Below are positions 54,739 to 63,552 of a DNA stretch of 64,000 nt, piece by piece. Position 1 is the stretch's first letter. Each line of letters begins with the position of its first letter. Both the position numbers and the translations under genes were made by a program. The stretch comes from Marinicella algicola (GTDB taxonomy: Bacteria; Pseudomonadota; Gammaproteobacteria; Xanthomonadales; Marinicellaceae): NCBI RefSeq assembly GCF_028401385.1, contig NZ_JAQOMR010000001.1:2792501-2856500 (forward strand). The letters are read 5' to 3'. Under the pieces are notes generated by a model, which did not search any database, was not told where the DNA came from, and saw only the letters and a list, made by a program, of their open reading frames with translations.

Positions 54739-55562
54739 ATGCGCATCATCGATACCCATCTCCACCTCGTCTACAAGGACCGCTTCTCCTATCCCTGGCT
54801 GAAAGACGCCCCAATGCTGGATCATCAGCTGACGGCTGAGGACTATTTCGCCCGGGCCGAAAAGCTCGGCATCGAAAAGGCGCTGCATATGGAGGTCGAT
54901 GTTGCAGACGCCGACATGGAGGCGGAGACTGCCTTTGTGGCAGGCGCCCACGAAAACATTGTCGGCGCAATTGCCGCCGGGCGGCCGGAAAGTCCGGATT
55001 TCCCGGTCTATCTTGAGCGTATTGCCGCAATCGGCGGGGTCAAGGGCCTGCGCCGGGTGCTGCACACCATGCCGGATGACCTCTCGCAGTCTCAGACATT
55101 TGTCGACAACATCCGCCGGCTGGCGGCTTACGATTTGACCTTCGACCTTTGCGTTCTGGCCCGCCAGATTCCGCTCGCCATCGAGCTCGCCCGCAAATGC
55201 CCGGAGGTGCAGTTCGTGCTCGACCATTGCGGCGTGCCGGATATCGAGAATGAAGGCTTGTCCCCTGGCGCGAACAGATCAGCGAGATTGCCAGACAGGC
55301 CAATGTGACAGCCAAGATTTCCGGCGTGATCGCCTATGGCGGCGCGGGTTGGAGCGTTGACGGATTGCGCCCCTATGTCAGCCACGTCATAGACACCTTC
55401 ACCTTTGATCGCGTGGTATGGGGCTCGGATTTTCCGGTCTGCACCCTTCATGCAAGCCTTGAGGACTGGGTTGCTGCGTCGATGGAACTCGTCGCGGATG
55501 CCAGTTCGGATGAGCAGAAAAAGCTGTTCAGCGTCAATGCAGAGAAGATCTACCGCCTCTAG
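54739..55562 (+). CDS. Amidohydrolase-2 family protein, probable L-fuconolactone hydrolase (one frameshift)
   Basis: About 274 residues. It begins MRIIDTHLHLVYKDRFSYPWLKD, with the HxH of the family, and contains LDHCGVPD and, after a break near 55262, VWGSDFPVCTLHASL with the C-terminal Asp. The corrected junction reads PDIENEGLSPWREQISEIARQA. YPWL near the N-terminus is typical of L-rhamnono/fucono-lactonases of COG3618. It would open L-fucono-1,5-lactone to L-fuconate, directly upstream of the fuconate dehydratase step encoded on the other strand. Confidence 0.87.
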
Positions 55563-55619
55563 AATGCCAGAAATCCGCGATCGCCAATTTCAAAAGCCCC
55601 GCTGACAAGGGAGGAACTC

Positions 55620-55948
55620 ATGCAGCGCATCGGAATGGTCCTGACACTCAACGCCGACAAGGTTGCCGAATACAAGCGGCTTCACGCCGACGCCTGGCCA
55701 GAAATCCTGGATATGATAAAAAGTGCAATATCCGGAATTATACGATCTTTCTCCGGGAGCCGGAAAACCTCCTGTTCTCCTATTACGAATATACCGGTGA
55801 GGACTACGAGGCGGACATGGCGAAAATGGCCGCCGACCCTAAAACACAGGAATGGTGGTCGGTCTGCATACCGTGCCAGAAACCGCTCGACACCGCAAAA
55901 GACGGCGAGTGGTGGATCGAAATGGAAGACGTCTTCCACCTCGATTGA
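55620..55948 (+). CDS. L-rhamnose/L-fucose mutarotase (one frameshift)
   Basis: About 109 residues of the RhaM/FucU-like mutarotase family (dimeric alpha/beta barrel). It starts MQRIGMVLTLNADKVAEYKRLHADAWPE; after a break near 55725 it reads NIRNYTIFLREPENLLFSYYEY and ends with WWIEMEDVFHLD, stopping at 55948. It interconverts anomers of a 6-deoxy sugar, speeding supply of the form oxidised by the sugar dehydrogenase. It lies 58 bases after the lactonase gene. The 238 bases that follow, up to 56187, contain no gene I can support. Confidence 0.87.
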
Positions 55949-56186
55949 GGCGCGCAGTTCACGTAAACTTCGAACCGTCAGTCGATCGTCAAGCGCGGAC
56001 AGCTGAGTTACTCTGCTGTCCGGCATCAATCCAATCCGACTGAACCCTGTTGCCCCCAAATGCGCCACGCAAACGATCCGGACTTCAAATAATCCGGCGG
56101 CGGCCCATGATGAGCCCTTGAATTTCATCCAAATTTGAATAATCTCTTCACATAAGAATGACATTCTCGCCTGAAGGAGGAGCAGG

Positions 56187-57248
56187 TTGTCAAAAACATC
56201 TCGCAGTCCGGCACAGAGCTGGGCGGCGGCAGGTTCGCCGCGGCCCATCGTCGTCATCGGTGGCGGTTCGATCGTCAGCGATGCCCATCTGCCCGCATAC
56301 CGCTTGGCTGGCCTGCCCGTGGCCGGCCTTTTCGATCTCGATGCCGAGCGCACCCGCAAGGTTGCCGCCGAGTGGGACATCACGCCGTTTGCAAACCTTG
56401 AAGAAGCTGTCGCCACCGAAAACGCGATCTTCGACCTGGCGCTGCCCCTGCTGCCCACCGCAGCGTGATCGAGCAACTGCCGGAAGGCGCGGTGGCGCTT
56501 TTGCAAAAACCGATGGGACGCGACCTTGCCGAAGCGACTGCGATCCTTCTGGCGGCCCGCGAAAAGAAACTGACGGCCGCCGTCAATTTCCAGCTTCGCT
56601 TCTCGCCAATGATGCTGGCGATCCACGACCTCCATCAAAGCGGCGCACTTGGCGCGCTCGTCGATGTCGAGTTACACGCCAACATCATGACACCATGGCA
56701 TCTCTGGCCGTTTCTCAAGGGCATGGATCGGGTCGAGATCCTCCTGCACTCGATCCATTATCTCGACCTGATGCGCCACTTCCTCGGTAACCCGGCCGGC
56801 ATCCACGCCAAGACACTCGGCCACCCCGACACCACGGTCGCTCAGTCGCGCACGTCTGCAATCCTCGACTACCCCGATCCCGTGCGCGCGGTGATGTCGG
56901 TCAATCACAATCATGATTTCGGCCCGAAATTCCAGGACTGCTACTTCCGTTTCGAAGGCACCAAAGGCGTTGCCATGACCACGCTCGGCGTCAATCTCGA
57001 CTATCCAAAGGGCGTACCGGACGAACTCTGGCTTTGTGAAAAAGGGGGGAATGGGAGCAGATCCCGCTTTCCGGCACCTGGTTCCCCACGCATTTATCGG
57101 CGTGATGAACAATCTCCAGCGTTTCGTCGCCGGTGAAGACGAAACGCTCGTGACAAATATCGAAGACGCCTGGAATACCATGGCGCTGGTCGAGGCAGCC
57201 TATGACAGCAGCGCCCGGCCCGCGACCCCGATCAAGGAAAAACCATGA
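56187..57248 (+). CDS. Gfo/Idh/MocA-family oxidoreductase (TTG start; two frameshifts)
   Basis: About 354 residues. The start is a TTG at 56187 with a strong AAGGAGG ribosome site (56174-56180) 6 bases upstream; no ATG in frame fits. N-terminal NAD-binding IVVIGGGSIVSDAHLPAY; the frame breaks near 56460, then LLQKPMGRDLAEA (the EKP-type motif with Q for E), LHSIHYLDLMRHFLG; the second break near 57050 leads to NLQRFVAGEDETLVTNIEDAWNTMALVEAAY. It may act as the sugar 1-dehydrogenase missing from the L-fucose module, or belong with the CoA-transferase that overlaps its stop. Confidence 0.83.
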
Positions 57249-58408
57249 ACGCAGAGCATTCCGACCTGCCGCTTTCAGGCGTGCTGGTGCTCGATATGTG
57301 CCAGTTTCTCTCCGGCCCCTACTGCTCACTGCGTCTGCAGGATCTCGGCGCGCGGGTTATCAAGATCGAACGGCCGGGGCTCGGTGATCTTTCCCGCAGG
57401 CTTTACCTGTCCGACACAGAGATCGGAGGCGATTCGACGATTTTCCACGCGATCAACCGCTCCAAGGAAAGTCTCGCCATAGACATGAAGGATCCGGACG
57501 ACCTTGCCGCTCTGAAAACGCTGATCGGCAAGGCGAATGTGGTGTTGCAGAACTTTCGCCCCGGCGTGATCCAGCGGATCGGGCTCGATTACGACACGCT
57601 GAAGCAGGATCACCCCGGCCTCGTCTACGGTTCGATCACCGGCTATGGCGATGATGGCCCGTGGGTCAGCCGTCCGGGCCAGGACCTTCTGGCGCAGGCA
57701 CGCTCCGGCGTGATGTGGCTGAACGGCGATGATGGCCAGGGGCCCGTGCCCTTTGGCCTTGCCATCGCCGATATGCTCGCAGGTGCAGCGTTGGCACAGG
57801 GCGTTCTTGCCGCTCTGGTCCGGCAAGGTCGCACCGGCAAGGGCGCGCATGTTGAAACAAGCCTGCTCGAAGCCATGATCGACTTCCAGTTCGAGGTTCT
57901 GACCACCCATCTGAACGATGGCGAACGGCCGCCAAAACGCTCAGCCTACCGCTCCGCCCACGCCTACCTTTCAGCGCCCTACGGCGTTTACCCGACGGCG
58001 GACGGCTATCTCGCACTTGCCATGATGCCGGTCGACCAGCTTGCCGATGTGCTGCAACTGGACGCGCTTGGCCCTTATCGCGGCAAGCCGGACCTCTGGT
58101 TCACAGGCCGCGACGACATCAAGCGCATCATCGCCCAGCACTTTGCGACCGGGACCACGGATCAATGGCTTGCTGTTCTGGAGCCCGCTGATATCTGGTG
58201 CAGCAAGGTTCTCGACTGGCCGGAGCTGATGAACCATGCCGGCTTCAAGGTGCTTGACATGCTGCAGACGGTGACCCGCGAAGACGGGGTTTCGATCCGC
58301 ACAACGCGTTCGCCCTTGAGGGTCGACGGCAAGCGCATGCAAACCGACCGCGCCGCCCCGAAGATCGGTGAGCAGAGTGCGTCCTTGCGAGCGGAGTTCA
58401 AACTGTGA
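57245..58408 (+). CDS. CoA-transferase family III protein (CaiB/BaiF type)
   Basis: Intact 387-residue class III CoA-transferase. N-terminal VLVLDMCQFLSGPYCSLRLQDLGARVIKIERPG is the family signature; the aspartyl-CoA nucleophile is probably D176 (FGLAIADMLAG). RSAYRSAHAYLSAPYGVYPTADGYLALAMMP is typical of the C-terminal part. Starts in an ATGA overlap with the Gfo/Idh gene and ends in a GTGA overlap with the next gene, so the four genes 56187-59979 are tightly coupled. It transfers CoA to a carboxylate that the MaoC hydratase may then act on. Confidence 0.93.
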   Translation: MNAEHSDLPLSGVLVLDMCQFLSGPYCSLRLQDLGARVIKIERPGLGDLSRRLYLSDTEIGGDSTIFHAINRSKESLAIDMKDPDDLAALKTLIGKANVVLQNFRPGVIQRIGLDYDTLKQDHPGLVYGSITGYGDDGPWVSRPGQDLLAQARSGVMWLNGDDGQGPVPFGLAIADMLAGAALAQGVLAALVRQGRTGKGAHVETSLLEAMIDFQFEVLTTHLNDGERPPKRSAYRSAHAYLSAPYGVYPTADGYLALAMMPVDQLADVLQLDALGPYRGKPDLWFTGRDDIKRIIAQHFATGTTDQWLAVLEPADIWCSKVLDWPELMNHAGFKVLDMLQTVTREDGVSIRTTRSPLRVDGKRMQTDRAAPKIGEQSASLRAEFKL

Positions 58409-59533
58409 CGATCAAACTGAAAGGCATGACCTGGAGCCATCCGAGGGGCTATGACCCGATGGTGGCAAGCGCTGCGAAATGGCAGGAAAAACCGGCGTCT
58501 CGATCGAATGGGACAAGCGCAGCCTGCAGGATTTTGAAAGTTTTCCGGTCAAAGAGCTTGCCCGGCAATATGACCTGATCGTCATCGACCACCCGCATGT
58601 CGGCCAGATCACGGCGGAGAGTTGCCTGACGCCACTAGATGTCGCTGGTCGCGAGGACGAAGGTGCCGCGCTTGAAAAAGGCTCTGTCGGCGCTTCCTGT
58701 CCGAGTTATCATTATGAAGGCCGCCAATGGGCCTTTCCGCTGGATGCTGCTGCGCAGGTTATGGCCTATCGCGAAGACCTGGTTTCCGAGGTGCCCGAAG
58801 ACTGGGAAAACCTGATGGAATTGGCCTCGGAAGGCCGGGTATTGCTGCCATTGCGCCCACCGCACAATCTGATGACCTTCTATACGCTGGCCGCCAATGC
58901 AGGAACGCCCTGCCGCAATGATGTCGCCGGCCCGTTGATTGCCATGGACGATGGCATTGCCATTTACGAGCGCCTTGCAGAGCTTGCCAGCATGGTGCCT
59001 GCCGAAAATTTCGCCATGGACCCGATCGCAGTGCTGGAGGCACTCGCCGCGCCACAGCCGACAGCCGTTCTGTCACCCTATATTTATGGCTACGTGAATT
59101 ACGCAATCGACGGTTTTCGTCCGCATCGCCTGACCTTCGCCGATATCCCTGCGCTCGGGGAAATGGCCCCTGCGGCTCGGCGCTTGGCGGCACCGGCATT
59201 GCAGTGTCTGCATTTTCCGCCCACCGTGACGCGGCCATCGACTATGCCTACTGGGTTGCAGGGGCCGTGGTTCAGGCCGGGCTCTACCCTGATGCCGGCG
59301 GCCAGCCGGGCCATGACGCCGGATGGACCGACGCGGCGGTCAACGCCAAGACCAACGATTTCTACCGCAATACGCGCCGGACGCTGGAGACATCGTTCCT
59401 GCGACCGCGCCACAACGGCTACATGCGCTTTCAGGCGGAGGCTTCGGAAGCGCTGAACGAGGCGCTCAGGGACGGGGCATCCGCCCACGCCGCGATTGCG
59501 CGGATCAACCGATTGTTCGAGGAGAGTTTCTGA
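58405..59533 (+). CDS. Leaderless extracellular solute-binding-protein-like protein (two frameshifts)
   Basis: About 376 residues with the fold pattern of a family 1 sugar-binding protein: YDPMVASAAKWQEK...TGVSIEWDKRSL, DLIVIDHPHVGQI, FPLDAAAQVMAYREDL, LLPLRPPHNLMTFYTLAAN, GYVNYAIDG. The start is a GTG (58405) overlapping the CoA-transferase stop; the first residues VTIKLKGMTWSHPRGYD go straight into the binding-protein domain, so there is no signal peptide or lipobox. Breaks near 58490 and 59165. No permease or ATPase is adjacent and its stop overlaps the MaoC start. A cytoplasmic ligand-binding or carrier role is more likely than transport. Confidence 0.8.
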
Positions 59534-59979
59534 TGGAGCGGCCACGCCATTTCGAGGATATCACCGTTGGCGAGGAGCGCCGCACCTATGGCCGGACGAT
59601 CACCGAGGCGGATTTCGTCGTCCATGCGGGCCACACGGGCGATTTCTTCCCGCATCATATGGACGCCGAGTTCATGAAGGACAGCCCCTTCGGCCAGCGG
59701 ATCGCCCACGGTACCATGACCTTTGCCATAGGCATCGGCCTTTCAGCCTCGGAGATCAACCCGCTCTCCTTTACCTATGGCTATGAGCGCCTGCGCTTTC
59801 CCAAGCCCGTCTTCATCGGCGACACCATCCGTACGGTGCTCACAATCGCACGCTGCGAGGACGACCCGAAACGGCCGAACCATGGTCGTGTCATCGAGGA
59901 AGTGCGCGTCTGGAACCAGCGCGACGAGGTGGTCATGGCCTGTGACCATGTCTATCTGGTGGAGCGCCGGAGCAATTAA
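59533..59979 (+). CDS. MaoC-family dehydratase (enoyl-CoA hydratase 2-like)
   Basis: Intact 148-residue hot-dog protein. The hydratase motif is visible: TEADFVVHAGHTGDFFPHHMDAEF, with the D and H of the MaoC active site, then GQRIAHGTMTFAIGIGLS and YGYERLRFPKPVFIGDTI. Hydrates an enoyl-CoA or dehydrates a hydroxyacyl-CoA, presumably the product of the CoA-transferase two genes upstream. The ATG overlaps the stop of the binding-protein-like gene (TGATG). Last gene of the operon; a short GCCGC-AATA-GCGGC hairpin (59981-59994) follows, before the convergent RpiR gene. Confidence 0.92.
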   Translation: MERPRHFEDITVGEERRTYGRTITEADFVVHAGHTGDFFPHHMDAEFMKDSPFGQRIAHGTMTFAIGIGLSASEINPLSFTYGYERLRFPKPVFIGDTIRTVLTIARCEDDPKRPNHGRVIEEVRVWNQRDEVVMACDHVYLVERRSN

Positions 59980-60002
59980 AGCCGCAATAGCGGCAGATCG
60001 CG

Positions 60003-60886
60003 TTATCCCCAGCTGAGCGGCGGCCCGTCTTCTCGAAACCTGTCGAACTGTTCGATAGCCTTCAGCGAACGGCCATTGTCGATGGCCGCAAGATCGAGAA
60101 TGACAGTGTTGGCGACCGTCATCGGGATGACCAGCGATTGCGACTGGCCGAGAGAACCGCGCGAAATGGTAATGTGATGTTCGGGAGCCGGCGTGAACCG
60201 TCCGGCTGTTACATCAGTCACGGCAAGCGTCGTCGCGCCGCATCTGGCTGCCACCGCGCGGATATCCTGCACAAGCGGCGGCAGCTTGCGAAAGGCGAAC
60301 AGCCAGAGCACATCGTCCGCCGTCATCGTCATCAGCTTTTCGCGCATCTGGTTCGGTGTGGCCGTCAGGTCGACGGCATCATAGCCGGAACGGTTCAGCC
60401 TCAGCCCGAGAAGCTGGGCCAGCGCGCCGGCATGGCCGGTGCCGATGATAAACACCTTGCGGCAATCCCTGACGGTCTCCGCGAACGTCCGGATCTGGCG
60501 GTCGTCGACGCTGTTGCGGGCCGCTTCAAGGGCTGCGATCTCGCTGTCGATGACAGAGGACACCAGCGCGCCTTCATCCGCGCGCAAAAGCCGGGCAGCG
60601 ACACGGGCGGCGCCATTGTCAAAATCCTCCCCTCTCCCGCCAGACTGTTTTGCAGAAAGGTCCGGAATTCCGGATAGCCCTCAAAGCCAAGACGACGCGC
60701 CAGCCTGACAGCCGAAGAGGGGTGCAGCCCGGCGCGGGTCGAAATCTCGGTACCGTTTTCCAGGGCCGCGCGCAGCGGGTTCTGCAACAAGACGTCGAGA
60801 AGTCGCGTATCGGCCTGGGTCAGGCGTTCGGAATTCAGCGCAACCAGATCGCTCAGATGCTGGGGAATGCCATTGGGTATGTTCAT
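60003..60886 (-). CDS. MurR/RpiR-family transcriptional regulator (frameshifted)
   Basis: About 294 residues: an N-terminal HTH_6 domain (TEISTRAGLHPSSAVRLARRLGFEGYPEFRTFLQ) and a C-terminal SIS sugar-phosphate domain (KVFIIGTGHAGALAQLLGLRL, DVLWLFAFRKLPPLV). The two lie in different frames; the switch is near 60630, where GEDFDNGAARVAARLLRADEG bridges them in the corrected frame. It lies 20 bases downstream of the ATPase gene of the ugp-like operon, on the same strand, and would sense a phosphorylated compound. Confidence 0.87.
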
Positions 60887-60906
60887 GTCGGCTCTGTCGT
60901 CTTTCC

Positions 60907-61962
60907 TCAGCCCTGCAATACGGCCCGTTGTTCAACCACGGTCTCGGCGCGCACGCCTGTCTCCGCGTCAAAGAAATGCGCCGCATCCATATCACAGGCG
61001 ATCCAGCAATCGGACAGATCTGCTGGCAACGCGCTACGGTGACACGTCAGCGTAACCCGGCCGGCCGGCGTTTCGCAATGAAGCACGACGTCCGATCCCG
61101 TCATTTCGCTTAAGGTCACGGATGCGGGTAGCGCCACGCCGCCTGGATTGGTGGCGGTGATCGTCAGCGCATCGGATCTGAGCCCCATTGTCAGCCCGGC
61201 CGGAACCACGCCGCCGGGCAGTTTTCCGGCATCCAGAAAGTTCATCTCCGGTGCGCCGATGAAGGAGGCGACGAAGCGGTTGGCGGGCCGGTCATAGATG
61301 GCTTCGGGTGTGTCGAACTGCTGCAGATAGCCGTCCTTCATCACCGCGATCCGGTCGGCCAGCGACAGGGCCTCGGTCTGGTCGTGGGTCACATAAACGA
61401 TGGTTGCTTTCAGTGCCCGGTGCAGTTCCTTGATCTCGCGGCGCATGACGACCCGCAGCGCATTATCAAGATTGGAAAGCGGCTCATCCATCAGAAAGGT
61501 CGAGGTATCGCGGGCAATCGCCCGGCCCATGGCCACGCGCTGGCGCTGTCCGCCGGAAAGGGCGCCGGGCTTGCGGTCAAGATAAGGAGCAAGCTGCAGC
61601 GTGGCGGCAACCTCTTCGGCGCGGCGGTTGCGCTCCTTTTTCGCCACACCGCGCAGTTCCAGCCCGAAGGCGATGTTTTCACGCACGCTCATATGTGGGT
61701 AGAGCGCGTAATTCTGGAAAATCATTGCGATGTCGCGGTCCTGCGGGGACACGTCATTGGCGCGCTTTCCGTCGATCTCGATATCGCCCTCCCGGCATTC
61801 CTCAAGGCCCGCGATCAGACGCAGAAGCGTGGATTTGCCGCAACCGGACGGTCCGACGATAACGACGAACTCACCGGGGCGGATATCCATCGATACGCCA
61901 TGCAGAACCGTCGGCCCGTTGTCATAGGCCTTGCGGATATGTTTCAGCGAGATGCTGCTCAT
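60907..61962 (-). CDS. ABC transporter ATP-binding protein (UgpC-like)
   Basis: Intact 351-residue ATPase. Walker [11 protein letters not shown]-loop MIFQNYALYPH, signature [15 protein letters not shown], Walker [13 protein letters not shown], switch VTHDQTEALSLAD, and a C-terminal TOBE domain. It overlaps the start-side neighbour's stop (61959-61962, ATGA), the glycerophosphodiesterase gene. The order permease, permease, diesterase, ATPase matches ugp-type clusters for sn-glycerol-3-phosphate or glycerophosphodiesters; the binding protein would be beyond the right edge. Confidence 0.92.
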   Translation of the reverse strand: MSSISLKHIRKAYDNGPTVLHGVSMDIRPGEFVVIVGPSGCGKSTLLRLIAGLEECREGDIEIDGKRANDVSPQDRDIAMIFQNYALYPHMSVRENIAFGLELRGVAKKERNRRAEEVAATLQLAPYLDRKPGALSGGQRQRVAMGRAIARDTSTFLMDEPLSNLDNALRVVMRREIKELHRALKATIVYVTHDQTEALSLADRIAVMKDGYLQQFDTPEAIYDRPANRFVASFIGAPEMNFLDAGKLPGGVVPAGLTMGLRSDALTITATNPGGVALPASVTLSEMTGSDVVLHCETPAGRVTLTCHRSALPADLSDCWIACDMDAAHFFDAETGVRAETVVEQRAVLQG

Positions 61963-62714
61963 CGTGCCGTCTCCATTGCCAATGCATTGCGGATTTCGAT
62001 GGCCAGACGCGGCCTGTCGGTGGTGAACACCTTCAGGTCAAGCGCGAAGGCTTTGGTGATTTGCACGGTCGTATGCGCCGCCCACGCACCGAAGGCGAGG
62101 CCCGCATCTGCAGCCATGTTTTTCAGCTTCGCGTCGGCCATATCGATATTGACCGCAATCTCGCCAATGCCGCGCAGGTGCGCGACTTCGACCACGCCGC
62201 GCGGCCCCAGCTGGATCAGCACCGGTGGGCTGACAAGCCAGAGTGCGGGACGGTCTGTTGCCTCTCTCAGCGCATCGAGACTGTCCAGCAGAAACGACGA
62301 AAACACCGTGGTTTCCAGCCGCCCGGCCTTTTCAAGCGCCTCGGTGACACGCGGGACAAAGCCGGCATAGGGCTTGCCGTCAAAGCCGGGCTTGATCTCA
62401 CACCGAAAGCCGACCTTGCTCGACCGGAAGATATCGCAAAGCTCCTCGACGAACAGCGGATGACGAAAACCGTCACCTGCATGGTTGACGATTGCCGCGC
62501 GCACATCCTCGGCCTTCATCGCGGCGACCACGCCTGTGCTATCCGTGGTTCGGTCAAGCGTTGCGTCATGATTGACGATGATCCGGCCATCAGCCGTCGG
62601 GTGAAGGTCGAACTCCACCTCATCGACCTCCATCGCGGCTGTCGCGGCAAAGCCCGCAAAGGTGCTGTCGCCATATTCCAGGGTTCCGCCGCGATGAGAG
62701 GCAATGCGCGTCAC
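61959..62714 (-). CDS. Glycerophosphodiester phosphodiesterase family protein (UgpQ-like)
   Basis: Intact 251-residue GDPD. It begins MTRIASHRGGTLEYGDSTFAGF (catalytic HRG), followed by EVDEVEFDLHPTADGRIIVNHDATLDRT (metal Glu/Asp and second His) and FRCEIKPGFDGKPY (EIK motif). No signal peptide, so cytoplasmic like UgpQ. It would hydrolyse imported glycerophosphodiesters to glycerol-3-phosphate plus an alcohol such as choline or ethanolamine. It sits between the MalG-type permease (28 bases) and the ATPase (ATGA overlap). Confidence 0.92.
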   Translation of the reverse strand: MTRIASHRGGTLEYGDSTFAGFAATAAMEVDEVEFDLHPTADGRIIVNHDATLDRTTDSTGVVAAMKAEDVRAAIVNHAGDGFRHPLFVEELCDIFRSSKVGFRCEIKPGFDGKPYAGFVPRVTEALEKAGRLETTVFSSFLLDSLDALREATDRPALWLVSPPVLIQLGPRGVVEVAHLRGIGEIAVNIDMADAKLKNMAADAGLAFGAWAAHTTVQITKAFALDLKVFTTDRPRLAIEIRNALAMETAR

Positions 62715-62742
62715 AGTCTTTTCCTTTTTACGTTATGTCGTG

Positions 62743-63552
62743 TCATTTGACGGCGCCCATGGTGATACCGCGCACCAGATGGCGCTCGACCAGCACGAAG
62801 CCGGCGATGACCGGCAGCATCGAGATGGCGGATGCCGCCATGACCAGCGGCCAGTTGATCAGTCCTTCGCCGGGATTGATGCGGTAGAGGCGGGCAAGAC
62901 CGACCTGCAGCGTGTAGAGGTCCTCCCGGCTGGTGGCGACCAGCGGCCAGATATAGTTGTTCCACTCGGTGATGAAGATATAGAGCCCCATCGACAGGAT
63001 CGCCGGTTTGGCGATCGGCACGATCACCCGCCACAGCACTTTCAGCGGCGTTGCGCCATCCATGTAAGCCGCCTCATCGAGCGCGCGGGGAATGCCACGA
63101 ATATACTGGCGCAGAAAGAAGGCGGCGAAACCGTTGGAGATCGCCGGCAGGATCAACCCGGCATAGGTGTCGAGCAGGCCGACATTTGCCAGCGTCAGAT
63201 AGTTCGGGATCAGACTGATATGGCTCGGGATCATCAGCGTTGCCACCGTTGCCGCAAACAACAGGTTGGAACCGAAGAAGGTGAAGCGGGCAAATGCATA
63301 GGCCGCCATGGTGGCAAAGCTAATGCCGATCAAGGTCACCGCGCCCGAGACAATCAGGCTGTTGATGAGGTAGCGGGCGAAATTATACTGGCCGACGGCG
63401 AGCTGATAATTGCCGATCGTGAAATCGACCGTGCCGGTATAATAGGCGGTCGAAGTCTGGAACGACATCCAGATCGAGTACAGCACAGGCGAGAGGAACA
63501 GCAGGCCCGCCAGCAGCGCAAGCCCCGCCAGAATTGGATTGTCAGGCTTCAT
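62743..63552 (-). CDS. ABC transporter permease (UgpE/MalG-like)
   Basis: Intact 269-residue permease from ATG 63552 (MKPDNPILAGLALLAGLLFL). Six membrane helices; EAA loop LDEAAYMDGATPLKVLWRVIVPIAKP; C-terminus VERHLVRGITMGAVK, typical of UgpE-type permeases. Its start lies 11 bases inside the end of the upstream permease, indicating coupling. Confidence 0.92.
   Translation of the reverse strand: MKPDNPILAGLALLAGLLFLSPVLYSIWMSFQTSTAYYTGTVDFTIGNYQLAVGQYNFARYLINSLIVSGAVTLIGISFATMAAYAFARFTFFGSNLLFAATVATLMIPSHISLIPNYLTLANVGLLDTYAGLILPAISNGFAAFFLRQYIRGIPRALDEAAYMDGATPLKVLWRVIVPIAKPAILSMGLYIFITEWNNYIWPLVATSREDLYTLQVGLARLYRINPGEGLINWPLVMAASAISMLPVIAGFVLVERHLVRGITMGAVK

Noticed and set aside
55949..56186. 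A small gene between the mutarotase and Gfo/Idh genes
   Set aside because: Open frames there overlap other genes in the wrong frame and lack a ribosome-binding site and family motifs.
1263..60886. Reading the many split genes as pseudogenes or programmed frameshifts
   Set aside because: The breaks are spread evenly, hit essential and accessory genes alike, leave catalytic motifs intact on both sides, and share no slippery sequence or downstream structure. Sequence error is simpler.
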